NCBI GenBank assembly: GCA_964429265.1
Contig: CAYSBK010000026.1
Coordinates: 1 to 20,194, forward strand
Origin: CAYSBK01 sp964429265
GTDB taxonomy: Bacteria > Planctomycetota > Phycisphaerae > Sedimentisphaerales > Anaerobacaceae
Length of the DNA stretch: 20,194 nucleotides
Direction of reading: 5' to 3'
Below the pieces are notes generated by a model. That model worked only from the letters and a program-made list of their open reading frames with translations. It did no database searches and had not been told where the DNA came from. This document shows, one piece after another, positions 1 through 7,201 of the stretch. A program made the position numbers and the translations under genes. How positions within the stretch are numbered: position 1 is the first letter of the stretch; every line of letters begins with the position of its first letter.

Positions 1-35
1 TTATTATGACCGTGTTCGCCGGTGAGCCGACCCAT
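1..35 (-). CDS. Possible 5' end of a leftward gene cut by the window edge
   Basis: A possible ATG at 35-33 opens a frame that runs off the left edge without a stop, reading MGRLTGEHGHN. It lies about 57 nt downstream of a good minus-strand promoter (-10 at 99-104). A purine-rich stretch with GGAG sits about 9 nt before the ATG and could act as a ribosome binding site. Only eleven codons are visible, so no product can be named. Promoter, ribosome binding site and an open frame in the right order are the only support. Confidence 0.25.
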   Translation of the reverse strand, partial: MGRLTGEHGHN

Positions 36-365
36 CCGGCCCCGCTCCTGCCGCCGAAGCCGGCGTGCTTCGCAAAGAACGGTGCCGGAATCCAGCGCAT
101 TCTACTGTGCGCCGCCCGCACCTGTCAAACACTGTTTGCCGGTCCCGAGCGCTCGCCCAGGCCCCGCTGCCCCCCCCGTCAGGCCGCATTGATGATGCAT
201 CGCAAAACCGCTTGCCCTGTTGAAAAGCCGCGGCAACTGCCATCCTCAGCGCAGTCAAGAATCTCTATGGCTTGGGAAATAAGCTCCCTCCGTCTCCCCC
301 GGCCGCCGGTCGCCTCACTATTTCAATCCGACTTTCCCACCTTGCTCCGCTCGGCATACCCCTTA
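36..365. other. Intergenic region downstream of the antiporter pair
   Basis: About 330 bp lie between the antiporter stop codon and the possible leftward gene. Apart from the promoter at 99-128 I see no convincing gene. Open frames cross this stretch on both strands, but they have no recognisable motifs and unlikely composition. A run of eight C residues at 170-177 could be a sequencing weak spot. I found no clear intrinsic terminator for the antiporter genes. Confidence 0.4.
99..128 (-). promoter_or_regulatory. Sigma70-type promoter pointing left
   Basis: On the minus strand a perfect -35 TTGACA (plus positions 123-128) is followed by an 18 nt spacer and a -10 TAGAAT (plus 99-104). Transcription should start near position 92 and run leftward out of the window. 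It is separate from the antiporter genes, which end at 366 on the same strand. Confidence 0.5.
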
Positions 366-2069
366 TTATGTCGTTGCCATAGCATCGGCCTTCTGCTGCC
401 GCGCAAGCACCTCTGCGCCGAGCCTGCGATGCACCATTGGGATGTTCAATACCCCCGCAAACCGCCCATCATCCGGCTCCACCACAGCCACGTCCTGAAC
501 CCCCAGCTTCGCCGCCTCAGCCAACGCCTCCCCAAGCGCCTCATCCGCCCTCGTCCGCGCCGCCACCGGCTCCATTATGTCCACCGCAACCAACCAGTTG
601 CCCAGTTCCTGTGTCGCAAATGTCTTTCTTATACCCTCCATCGTAATCGAACCTACCAGGTTCCCCTTGTCGTCCACCACCGGGTAAAACGTGTTGTCTG
701 TCTCGCTGACTATCCGGATTATTTCCGCCACCGGCGCATCTTCCGCAACCACCGGACACGACGAATCCATCATTTCACGCACCGTATAACTCTTTATCAG
801 GTCTTCCTCGGTGATATTAAGCCCCACCTCTTCCGCCCGCTTTACACCCACTTTCACAAACACCGGCCCCGCCAACTGCAACACCAGCGTCGTGGCCGTA
901 ACCACCAGCACCACCGTCGAGCTTATCCCGCTGTCGAAGCGGTGACTCGCAACGATGCTCAACCCGATAGCAACCCCTCCCTGGGCAAACAAACACAGGC
1001 CCAGGTATTTCCGCACGGTCTGCCTGGCCTTCGACAAAACCGCCCCGACGTAGCAGCCGCCTATCTTGCCGGTGCTCCTGCCGACAACGTAAACCGCCAC
1101 CAGCACCCACGCCAGCAGCGACATCGCATCCAGCCTCATCCTCGCACCGACCAGCACAAAGAATAAGACATAAACCGGAGGCGCAAGTTGTTTCATCAAT
1201 TCGAACGCCTTTTCCGTCCTCCTGGGCCTGGTGTTGGCCAGCGTAAGCCCCATCGCCATAGACGAAAGTATGATATCGAGCTCGAACGCCACCGACACCC
1301 CCAGCACCAAAAGCACCGCCCCGGTGACAAGCACAAGAACGGTTTGCGACTGTTCAACCCGTAAAAGCAGCCACGCCAGCAGCAATCCCGCTGCAAATCC
1401 CACCCCAAGTGATACTCCTATTTCGTAGGAAGCATTTGCAACAGCTTCCCCCAACCCACCCGAGCCTCGGCCCGTCAGGGCCGCCGCGACGCTCGTGCCG
1501 ATCGCATACAGCGTCAACGCCAGAACATCATCCAGCGCAACCACCGCCGTCGCAGCCGTGGTTACCGGCCCCCTGGTCTTGTATTCCCACAGGACCTGTA
1601 TCGTCGTGGCGGGGTCGGTCGCCGACGAGATCGCCCCAAGCACCACGCCCATCGCCGCCGCCACCCTTATGTCGCCGGTGCACATATACGTCACTGCCGT
1701 CGCGCCTGCCCCCACCACCACAAACGCCGCCAGCCCCTCCGCAAGCAATATGCTGGCGAACTGCCTGCCGAACTGCCTGAACAGCCCGAACTTCAGCTCC
1801 CCGCCGATCATAAAACCGATAATTCCAAGCGCAAAATACGTCAAAGGCTCAAATGAATCGATCGTGTAGCCCGAGACGATTCCAAGCCCGCCCTGCCCGA
1901 TTATCAATCCTATCACTATGTACCCCACCACCTGCGGCACCCGAAGCCGCTGGAAAAGCTTCGCACCCGCAGTGCCCCCGACCACCGCTATACCCAGTAT
2001 CAGCAGCAAGTTCACGTGGTGAATAACGCCGTCGCCGGCCGCCAGCAATAAACCACCAATCGCATTCAT
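366..2069 (-). CDS. Cation/proton antiporter with C-terminal CBS domains (paralogue B)
   Basis: The product is a 567-residue monovalent cation/proton antiporter of the CPA superfamily, acting in the inner membrane. About twelve hydrophobic segments fill residues 15-410. An ion-site aspartate pair lies in VVALDDVLAL (D180, D181), and a TDPA motif sits at 152-155 in the segment that forms the unwound TM4 in CPA transporters. A linker with TEEDLIKSY (420-428) leads to two CBS domains (about 430-485 and 495-550), which in other transporters sense adenine nucleotides or ionic strength. The ATG at 2069 is preferred because the longer open frame overlaps the upstream gene. AGGAGG lies about 27 nt before this ATG, which is far; a nearer AGGG is weak. 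The gene starts 34 nt after the stop of paralogue A and is probably cotranscribed with it. The transported ion (Na+ or K+) cannot be read from the sequence. Confidence 0.88.
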   Translation of the reverse strand: MNAIGGLLLAAGDGVIHHVNLLLILGIAVVGGTAGAKLFQRLRVPQVVGYIVIGLIIGQGGLGIVSGYTIDSFEPLTYFALGIIGFMIGGELKFGLFRQFGRQFASILLAEGLAAFVVVGAGATAVTYMCTGDIRVAAAMGVVLGAISSATDPATTIQVLWEYKTRGPVTTAATAVVALDDVLALTLYAIGTSVAAALTGRGSGGLGEAVANASYEIGVSLGVGFAAGLLLAWLLLRVEQSQTVLVLVTGAVLLVLGVSVAFELDIILSSMAMGLTLANTRPRRTEKAFELMKQLAPPVYVLFFVLVGARMRLDAMSLLAWVLVAVYVVGRSTGKIGGCYVGAVLSKARQTVRKYLGLCLFAQGGVAIGLSIVASHRFDSGISSTVVLVVTATTLVLQLAGPVFVKVGVKRAEEVGLNITEEDLIKSYTVREMMDSSCPVVAEDAPVAEIIRIVSETDNTFYPVVDDKGNLVGSITMEGIRKTFATQELGNWLVAVDIMEPVAARTRADEALGEALAEAAKLGVQDVAVVEPDDGRFAGVLNIPMVHRRLGAEVLARQQKADAMATT

Positions 2070-2103
2070 ACCCTGATCAAGCCAAGCCCGGCCACTGCCT
2101 CCT

Positions 2104-3753
2104 CTAAGTCCTGTACGCACGCTGCTGCCGCGCCAGCACTTCCGCGTGCAGGCGCCTGTGAACCGCCCGAAGGTCCAGCAAACCCACCAGCTTGTGGTCT
2201 TCATTCGCCTCCACCACCGGCATCTGCTCGATATCCAGACTCCTGGCACGTTCGATCGCCTCCGAAAGCGGAACCTCCGGTCCTATCGTCGCCCTTATCG
2301 GCTCGGTGATGTCCAGCGCAACCAGCCAGTCGTTAAGCTCCTGCGTGGCGAACGTCCTTCTTATCCCGTCCAGCGTCAACGCCCCCACCAGGTGTCCCTT
2401 GTCGTCAACGACCGGATAATAAACCTCGTCCGTGTCGCTTACCATCTTGATCACCTCGCTCAGCGGCGCACCGGCTGCTATAGCCGGACACTGCATGTCC
2501 ATAACGTCCGCCACTTTGTACGTGTTTATGAGGTCCTCCTCCGTGATGTTGGCCCCCGCCTCGCCGGCCTTGGTGATCGCGTACCTGGTGCATATCGGAC
2601 CGATCACCTCGAAAAAGATCGTGCTTGCCGCCACTATGTTTACCACCGTTATCGCAAGCTGCCGACCGGCCTGCCCCACGCTCTCGAACCTGCTGGCCGC
2701 CAGCACCGCCAGACCTATCGCCACTCCCGCCTGAGACAGTATCCCGAGACCGAGATACTTTCGAATCACCTCCCCCTGTTTCGATATCACCGCACCCAGC
2801 CACGCCCCCCCCATAAGACCGGCTATCCTGCACAGAATATAAACCACTCCAATCGCGCCCATACCAAGTAGCAGCTTCACCTGCAACTCCGCCCCCGCGA
2901 TGAAGAAAAAGATTATGTATATCGGCAACGATATCGACTCTATCGCACGGTAGGCCTTCTTGTTGGCCACCTGGTACAGGTTCACGAATACCATCCCCAG
3001 GCTCAGGTTCGCCAGAATCAGCGAAAACCCCAGGTAATTCGCCAGTCCCGAGCACGCAAAAATACCCGCCAGGCTCACCGCCAGAACGCCCTGCTCAACC
3101 CGCAACTTGCGTATGAAGTAACCTGTCGCCGCCCCTATCAAACACCCCAGCGCAATTGACCCCACTATTTCCACCACCGCGCTGAACAATGCCGCAAGAA
3201 CCGAAGTGGACCCGTCCGAAATGCTCAGCTTCGCCAGCGCCGCAGCCGCCGCGAAGATTATTATCGCCAACCCATCATCCAGGCCCACCACTGTGTACAG
3301 CGCGTTCGTCAGACGACCTTTCGCCTTGCACTCCTCCAGCACGGCAACCGTTCCGGCCGGCGCCGACGCAGGCGCAATCGCACCGAATATCAACGCAATG
3401 GGCAGGCTGCCCGTCACCATATAAACCCCGCACGCCACCGCCGCAAACGCACCGAAACTCTCCAGCAGGATAATCAACCCGATTCCCCTGCCCATCTCAC
3501 GCAGCGTCTCAAGCCGCATCTGGCTGCCGATTATGAACGCTACCAGCGACAGCGCCACGTTCGTAAACACGTCCAGCCTGTCGAGCCAGTCGGCACTGAA
3601 CCCGTGCAGAAAAGACGGACCAAGCAGCAAACCCGCCACCAGGTATCCCACCACCGCCGGAAGCTTCAGGTAATTGACCGCCTTGCCGCTGAGAAAACCA
3701 AAAGCTATCGCGATGGCGATAAAGAACAGGATGTCTGCTTCCAGCACGTTCAT
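2104..3753 (-). CDS. Cation/proton antiporter with C-terminal CBS domains (paralogue A)
   Basis: This 549-residue membrane antiporter is paralogous to its downstream neighbour. Its transmembrane domain covers about residues 8-395 and includes the aspartate pair in VVGLDDGLAI (D159, D160), typical of electrogenic CPA transporters. The linker TEEDLINTY and two CBS domains (about 415-470 and 482-538) match those of paralogue B, and both proteins share a conserved LHAEVLARQQ-like tail. At the TM4 position where B has TDPA, this protein reads APASAPAGT, so the acidic residue is missing. A TTG eight codons upstream (3777) is an alternative start, but the ATG at 3753 gives the usual compact N-terminus before the first hydrophobic helix; the ribosome binding site is weak for either. 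It is probably the first gene of a two-gene unit. Confidence 0.88.
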   Translation of the reverse strand: MNVLEADILFFIAIAIAFGFLSGKAVNYLKLPAVVGYLVAGLLLGPSFLHGFSADWLDRLDVFTNVALSLVAFIIGSQMRLETLREMGRGIGLIILLESFGAFAAVACGVYMVTGSLPIALIFGAIAPASAPAGTVAVLEECKAKGRLTNALYTVVGLDDGLAIIIFAAAAALAKLSISDGSTSVLAALFSAVVEIVGSIALGCLIGAATGYFIRKLRVEQGVLAVSLAGIFACSGLANYLGFSLILANLSLGMVFVNLYQVANKKAYRAIESISLPIYIIFFFIAGAELQVKLLLGMGAIGVVYILCRIAGLMGGAWLGAVISKQGEVIRKYLGLGILSQAGVAIGLAVLAASRFESVGQAGRQLAITVVNIVAASTIFFEVIGPICTRYAITKAGEAGANITEEDLINTYKVADVMDMQCPAIAAGAPLSEVIKMVSDTDEVYYPVVDDKGHLVGALTLDGIRRTFATQELNDWLVALDITEPIRATIGPEVPLSEAIERARSLDIEQMPVVEANEDHKLVGLLDLRAVHRRLHAEVLARQQRAYRT

Positions 3754-4184
3754 CGAATCACGGCCCTGCAGCGGCAACTACAACTTCTTGCCGCAGGCGA
3801 CAACAAAAAAACCCACCTCACTCGGACTCGCTTACAACCCGGCTTATCCCCGCCGTTGCGGGTGACCGGCCGCCGGACGTTTTGCGAAAACGCTTATGCT
3901 AATTTCCCCAATCACCCTGTCAACCGATTTCTCCACAACCCTGGGATGGCCGGGGAACCTCACGTCCCCCTTGTCAGGATAGCTCTGCAAGCGCATATTG
4001 CCGTAACGAGCGCACCGGCTCGGGAAAATATGCCTCATCTCAGCAACAAGACGCGCCCCGCAATATGTGCGCCCGGCTCATACAAGTAACCCCTTGCTCC
4101 GTTGAGAACCCCATAAGAACCCTCATTCGGAACGCAGCGAACCGAAGAATCTCGCCCACGAATCCTGCTGCCCCCACACCACCC

Positions 4185-4206
4185 CCTGCGCGATCAAATG
4201 CGCAGG
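4185..4206. repeat. Perfect inverted repeat, hairpin-forming
   Basis: CCTGCGC (4185-4191) and GCGCAGG (4200-4206) are exact reverse complements with an 8 nt loop, GATCAAAT. No T-run follows on either strand, so it is not a classical intrinsic terminator. It could be a structured part of an untranslated leader or a protein-binding palindrome. Confidence 0.4.
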
Positions 4207-4459
4207 TAAAATCCCACGAAAATCGCACCAGGCGAAAATTTCTTAACTCGTTTCACCACAACAACTTGCGGCCGGCCGGGACCCCGCCGAATCGCGAAAT
4301 TTGCGCACAAACGCGCAAGTCGGCCCAATAGTGGAAGGACACCGCCACCGGTGCGCACTTACAGAAGGGTTCGGATTATGTTTACGAAAACCAACATTCC
4401 ACCCGGCCTTGCCGCCGTCCCGTTAGCCCCCCTCTTCCGGGGCCTACCGCGCGATCAAA

Positions 4460-4592
4460 CCAACCCTTTTTTGCAAAACAAACCCAATTTCAAAAAGGTC
4501 AAGATGCGCCTAACTCCTTATGCAAAAAGCACTTACGACGCTTGGACACTTGGTGTGATGGGACAAAACAAACCCAAACAAAGCCAATCTGC
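4460..4592 (+). repeat. Dispersed-repeat-like A/C-rich intergenic element
   Basis: This stretch is richer in A and C than its surroundings. It contains two exact copies of the 14-mer CAAAACAAACCCAA, at 4474-4487 and 4564-4577, 90 nt apart. Conceptual translation of the plus strand gives QTNPFLQNKPNFKK and, later, GQNKPKQSQ. I remember NKPN/TNP-type strings as frequent conceptual translations of an intergenic element in Phycisphaerae genomes. That association is from memory, not from a search. There is no start codon or ribosome binding site context suggesting real translation. Confidence 0.4.
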
Positions 4593-4708
4593 CGCCTGGC
4601 CTCCGCCCCCTTGCATCATCGCCGCAAAGCCCGAGCGGCAACTTTCGCCTTTACATCCGCCGGCCCGGCCTGCTAAACTACCCTGCCTGAAACGTGGGTA
4701 CGTGCCAA

Positions 4709-5023
4709 ATGAAACGCAATACGTTGAACTTCATTATCGACCTGGCCGGCTTCGCCGTGCTGCTGGCGCTGACGTGCACCGGCGTCATTATGAAGTACGT
4801 CCTGCCGCCCGGCACCGGCGGACTCGGCAGAAGCGCCACCGGCGGCCACGGACGAGGCGATATAAAGACCCTGCTTGCAATGACCCGCCACCAGTGGGGA
4901 AGCATTCACTTCGTCCTGGCGGTTGTCTTCGTGGCCCTTATCATCGTGCACCTGGCTTTGCACTGGAAGTGGATAAAAAACACCCTCAAATCCCTCTTCC
5001 GTCCGTCGCCGACGAAGCCCTGA
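4709..5023 (+). CDS. DUF4405 family small membrane protein, cytochrome b-like
   Basis: The product is a 104-residue protein with two membrane segments, at about residues 7-30 and 68-90. The second contains the pattern RHQWGSIHF followed by HLALHWKW, with histidines spaced as in DUF4405 proteins. That family resembles the heme-binding helices of b-type cytochromes, so a role in membrane electron transfer or heme binding is possible but unproven here. Between the helices is a glycine-rich loop. The ATG at 4709 is chosen because translation then begins MKRNTLNF directly before the first helix; a GTG at 4694 is an in-frame alternative. Neither has a strong ribosome binding site. The gene converges on the HNH endonuclease, with only 47 bp between their stop codons. 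Confidence 0.72.
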   Translation: MKRNTLNFIIDLAGFAVLLALTCTGVIMKYVLPPGTGGLGRSATGGHGRGDIKTLLAMTRHQWGSIHFVLAVVFVALIIVHLALHWKWIKNTLKSLFRPSPTKP

Positions 5024-5070
5024 CTGCCCCGCCTCAAGCCCGCGCAGCCGCGCCGCCGCAAAAACCCGCC

Positions 5071-5706
5071 TCACTTCAGCTCCACGGACCAGTATGCATG
5101 GTCCAGGAACTGCTTCCAACTGCGGTAACGCTGGTGCCCCAGGTGAATATGAACGAGTGGATTACGCTTGGGTTTGACCGGCGTTCTGATCAGGCTCATC
5201 CCCGCCTGCTTCGGCGTCCGGCCTCCCTTCTTCGCGTTGCACGACGTGCACGCGCACACAACGTTCTCCCACACCGACCGACCGCCCATACTCCGTGGAA
5301 TCACGTGGTCCAGCGACAGCTCGCTGCTGGCAAAGCGCTTCCCGCAATACTGGCACCTGCTCCGGTCACGTGCAAAAATGTTCCGACGATTGAACTTCAC
5401 TTCGTTTCGCGGCAAACGGTCGTAGAACAACAACCTGATAATGCGCGGCACCGCCACGTAAAAATTCACCGTCGAAACCCAGTCGTTCCCCTCAGGCTCA
5501 AAGGTCCGCTTGAACTGGCTCACCTCGCACCAGCTCTCGAAATCGTAGTTCGAATACCGCCCCTTCTCAACCGAAACCACCTCCGCCAGCTCACGAAACA
5601 GCAGCGAAAACGCCCGCTTGGCACCGACCACGCGAACAGCCATATAGTGTTTGTTCAACACCAGTACGCTGCAATCCAGGCCCGACCTGTGTTCGCCCGC
5701 AATCAT
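5071..5706 (-). CDS. HNH endonuclease family protein
   Basis: The product is a 211-residue protein whose C-terminal half carries an HNH nuclease fold. A zinc knuckle is formed by CQYC (C118, C121) and CTSC (C153, C156). The catalytic LDHVIPRSMGG (H134) and the WENVV asparagine (N148) lie between them. The N-terminal half (VLVLNKHYMAVRVV, RAFSLLF) matches the extension common in chromosomal HNH proteins of this type. Such genes are widespread in planctomycetes and cyanobacteria; their cellular substrate is generally unknown. No restriction methyltransferase, intron or phage gene lies nearby. The ATG at 5706 is preferred; a TTG at 5754 would add 16 residues of unlikely character. Neither start has a strong ribosome binding site. 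Confidence 0.85.
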   Translation of the reverse strand: MIAGEHRSGLDCSVLVLNKHYMAVRVVGAKRAFSLLFRELAEVVSVEKGRYSNYDFESWCEVSQFKRTFEPEGNDWVSTVNFYVAVPRIIRLLFYDRLPRNEVKFNRRNIFARDRSRCQYCGKRFASSELSLDHVIPRSMGGRSVWENVVCACTSCNAKKGGRTPKQAGMSLIRTPVKPKRNPLVHIHLGHQRYRSWKQFLDHAYWSVELK

Positions 5707-6009
5707 AACTTTCGACTCTGCTCGAACTCCCGAACGCCCAACTTCATACCACAAACCACCACGCCCTGCAACTCAAAAAAACACCATCCGCCCACGGCCC
5801 CTGCCCCCGGCGGCGGCCGCTTCTGCCGCACAACCGGCAAACCGGCGAATTGCAAAGATGGAATTTTCTACGCTGATGGTCTTCTGTGGATTCACCTGCG
5901 CCGTACCCCAACCGCCGCTTGCAGTGACCCTCCGTCCCTGGATTACTGCTGGCACGAGGCCGCCGCGATGACACTATGGTCCGCCGCAGGAAACGCCGTC
6001 TGCGGCGAG
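5707..6009. other. Intergenic region between HNH and cold-shock genes
   Basis: About 300 bp lie between two minus-strand genes. Next to the cold-shock stop is a strong hairpin (5982-6007). The middle holds a short minus-strand open frame (5773-5955) that contains a DnaK-like string, discussed under findings. No other gene is supported. No clear sigma70 promoter for the HNH gene was seen. Confidence 0.4.
5982..6007 (-). terminator. Hairpin directly after the cold-shock gene
   Basis: CGCCGCAG (5982-5989) and CTGCGGCG (6000-6007) form a perfect 8 bp GC-rich stem with a 10 nt loop. The hairpin begins 3 nt past the cold-shock stop codon. No U-tract follows, so it may act as a transcript-stabilising 3' hairpin rather than a true intrinsic terminator. 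Confidence 0.45.
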
Positions 6010-6234
6010 CTACTGCTGTTGCTGTGGCGAGGCGGATTTGCGAACCACGTTCTCGGCACGCAGGCCTTTCTCGCCCTCCACAATCTCGAAGCTGACCTGT
6101 TGGCCCTCGTCGAGCGTCTTGAAACCATCGCCGGATATGTTCGAATAATGAACGAACACGTCCCGGCCGTCAGGCGTACTGATAAAACCGTACCCCTTTT
6201 TCTGGTTAAACCACTTGACCGTCCCGTCCGACAT
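6010..6234 (-). CDS. Cold-shock protein, CspA family
   Basis: This is a 74-residue single cold-shock domain that binds single-stranded RNA and DNA and acts as an RNA chaperone in the cytoplasm. RNP1 is present as KGYGFI and RNP2 as VFVHYS. The start GTVKWFNQKKG and the segment EGQQVSFEIVEGEKGLRAENV are diagnostic of the family. A short tail ending in four glutamines (PQQQQ) extends beyond the domain. AGGAG lies 10 nt upstream of the ATG. The gene lies 122 nt downstream of the HU/IHF gene on the same strand. A 6 bp hairpin (6293-6310) and a T-rich leader fill that gap. Confidence 0.95.
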   Translation of the reverse strand: MSDGTVKWFNQKKGYGFISTPDGRDVFVHYSNISGDGFKTLDEGQQVSFEIVEGEKGLRAENVVRKSASPQQQQ

Positions 6235-6292
6235 AGCCCAAAACTCCTACCGAAAAAACGCACGAATAACAACAATTATTGCTGGTATCGTA

Positions 6293-6310
6293 TCACCGTT
6301 TCTGCGGTGA
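6293..6310 (-). repeat. Short hairpin between HU/IHF and cold-shock genes
   Basis: TCACCG (6293-6298) pairs with CGGTGA (6305-6310) across a 6 nt loop. On the minus strand it lies about 47 nt after the HU/IHF stop and about 59 nt before the cold-shock ATG. It could stabilise the upstream transcript end or belong to the cold-shock leader; no U-tract directly follows. Confidence 0.3.
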
Positions 6311-6356
6311 CGTCCGCCGTGAAACATCTGCGGAAATGTTGTACGCCTGCCGAACA

Positions 6357-6668
6357 CTACTTGACCTTGGCTGACTGGCGGGCCGGCTTATTCAAATTCT
6401 GCTTCAGCACGCGACCCATCTTGAACCTCACCATTCGCTTGGTCGGAATCTTTAATCGCTCCAGCGTCCGCGGATTCTGGGCAACCCGACCGGCGCGGAT
6501 CTTGGTTTCGAAAACCCCGAAATCACGAAACTCCAACCGGTTGTTCTTACTAAGCTCCGACACAATCTCATCCAGAAAGGCCTGGATTATATGCCTAACC
6601 AGCGACCTGCTGGCCTGCGTCTGTTCTGCAATCCGACCGACGAGTTCTCTCTTAGTAACTGTCGCCAT
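6357..6668 (-). CDS. HU/IHF family nucleoid-associated DNA-binding protein
   Basis: The product is a 103-residue histone-like protein that binds and bends DNA as a dimer in the nucleoid. The N-terminal helices (KRELVGRIAEQTQ and the segment to about residue 45) form the dimer body. LEFRDFGVFETKIRAGR matches the conserved HU/IHF strand motif. RVAQNPRT contains the minor-groove-intercalating proline of the DNA-binding arm. A basic C-terminal tail of about ten residues extends past the usual 90-95 residue length. GAGG lies 8 nt before the ATG. The arm sequence is more IHF-like than HU-like, but a specific subunit cannot be assigned. A promoter about 240 nt upstream predicts a long leader. Confidence 0.93.
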   Translation of the reverse strand: MATVTKRELVGRIAEQTQASRSLVRHIIQAFLDEIVSELSKNNRLEFRDFGVFETKIRAGRVAQNPRTLERLKIPTKRMVRFKMGRVLKQNLNKPARQSAKVK

Positions 6669-6783
6669 ATGCTACCTCACGTACACCGGGAGACTCAGAT
6701 TGGACAGTAAAACCGCCTTTGCATTCATAGTGCGGCCGCCCCTGCAGGACAACTGCCGATACATCTGCGGTACGACCCGTCAT
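6652..6783 (-). CDS. Possible 43-residue leader peptide overlapping HU/IHF start
   Basis: An ATG at 6783 opens a 43-codon frame that ends at 6652, 17 nt inside the HU/IHF gene. GAGG lies 7 nt before this ATG, which is good spacing. The GG of that site falls inside the closing stem of the leader structure at 6786-6840. The arrangement would suit translational coupling to the downstream gene. The peptide has no recognised family, and the open frame could be chance. Confidence 0.22.
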   Translation of the reverse strand: MTGRTADVSAVVLQGRPHYECKGGFTVQSESPGVREVAYGDSY

Positions 6784-6785
6784 CT

Positions 6786-6840
6786 GGATACCTCGGAAAA
6801 CCACACGTCCACCGCGCCGAACCCCATCCCTGGGGTATCC
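6786..6840 (-). promoter_or_regulatory. Predicted structured RNA in the HU/IHF leader
   Basis: On the minus-strand transcript GGATACC (plus 6834-6840) pairs exactly with GGTATCC (plus 6786-6792) to close a 55 nt domain. Inside it, a CCCC/GGGG or shorter CC/GG hairpin around AGGGAT and a TCGG/CCGA stem can form, suggesting a three-way junction. It lies about 70 nt after the predicted transcription start and 118 nt before the HU/IHF ATG. I do not recognise it as a known riboswitch class. Confidence 0.35.
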
Positions 6841-6844
6841 TCGC

Positions 6845-6858
6845 GCCGACGCGTCGGC
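6845..6858. repeat. Perfect 14 bp palindrome GCCGACGCGTCGGC
   Basis: The 14 bp sequence is self-complementary and lies within the HU/IHF leader, about 52-65 nt downstream of the predicted transcription start. It could be an operator bound just downstream of the start site, or a tight hairpin in the RNA immediately 5' of the branched element. Confidence 0.35.
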
Positions 6859-6916
6859 TGTGCGGTGTTCACGCCAAAAACAACTCACCCGCGCACGGCA
6901 CCAAATACGCCAAGTT

Positions 6917-6945
6917 ACTATAGCATAAGGACTTCCGTCTGGCAA
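6917..6945 (-). promoter_or_regulatory. Sigma70-type promoter for HU/IHF
   Basis: On the minus strand -35 TTGCCA (plus 6940-6945), a 17 nt spacer and -10 TATAGT (plus 6917-6922) make a near-consensus promoter. The predicted start is near 6910, about 240 nt before the HU/IHF ATG. Confidence 0.6.
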
Positions 6946-7201
6946 GCTATTTTTTCCCAGACAAATTCCACCCCTGCCGAAGCTCTTGAATGGCCCGCTC
7001 CGCCACCGCATATCTCGACCCCATTCCGTCCGGAATCACCGCGGGTAATTCGCCCGAACCTGCCGCGCCCGGACATCAAAACCACGGCCGCCCCGAACCC
7101 CGCCGCACCCGCATCGTCCGGCCACTTCTCGCGCAAGCCCACCGAAAAACTCGACGGGGACATTGTGCGGCCCAAAATCCGCGCGTTAAAGCGTTGCGGG
7201 G

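Larger units (their letters stand above)
3754..4708. other. Long intergenic region between divergent genes
   Basis: About 950 bp separate the leftward antiporters from the rightward DUF4405 gene. The region holds a perfect 7 bp hairpin (4185-4206) and an A/C-rich repeat-like element (about 4460-4592), both listed separately. A minus-strand frame at 3844-3996 (50 residues, beginning MRLQSYPDKGDVRFPG) has codon use like neighbouring genes but no ribosome binding site and no recognised family, so I do not call it. No tRNA or known RNA was recognised. The long plus-strand open frame starting at 4351 crosses this stretch and several real genes and is judged non-coding. Confidence 0.5.

Noticed and set aside
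6..1166. A plus-strand open frame over the end of the antiporter gene
   Set aside because: It is opposite the CBS-domain region of a well-supported antiporter; the translation is rich in Arg, Pro and His with no family signal.
3831..3848. AACCCGGCTTAT, resembling the 3' end of RNase P RNA
   Set aside because: The 12 nt match lacks the rest of the RNA. The upstream sequence that would have to hold it is antiporter coding sequence, and the conserved GAGGAAAGTCC core is absent.
5071..5706. HNH endonuclease as part of a defence or homing system
   Set aside because: No methyltransferase, helicase, toxin, intron or phage gene lies nearby; neighbours are housekeeping genes, and this HNH type is common on chromosomes.
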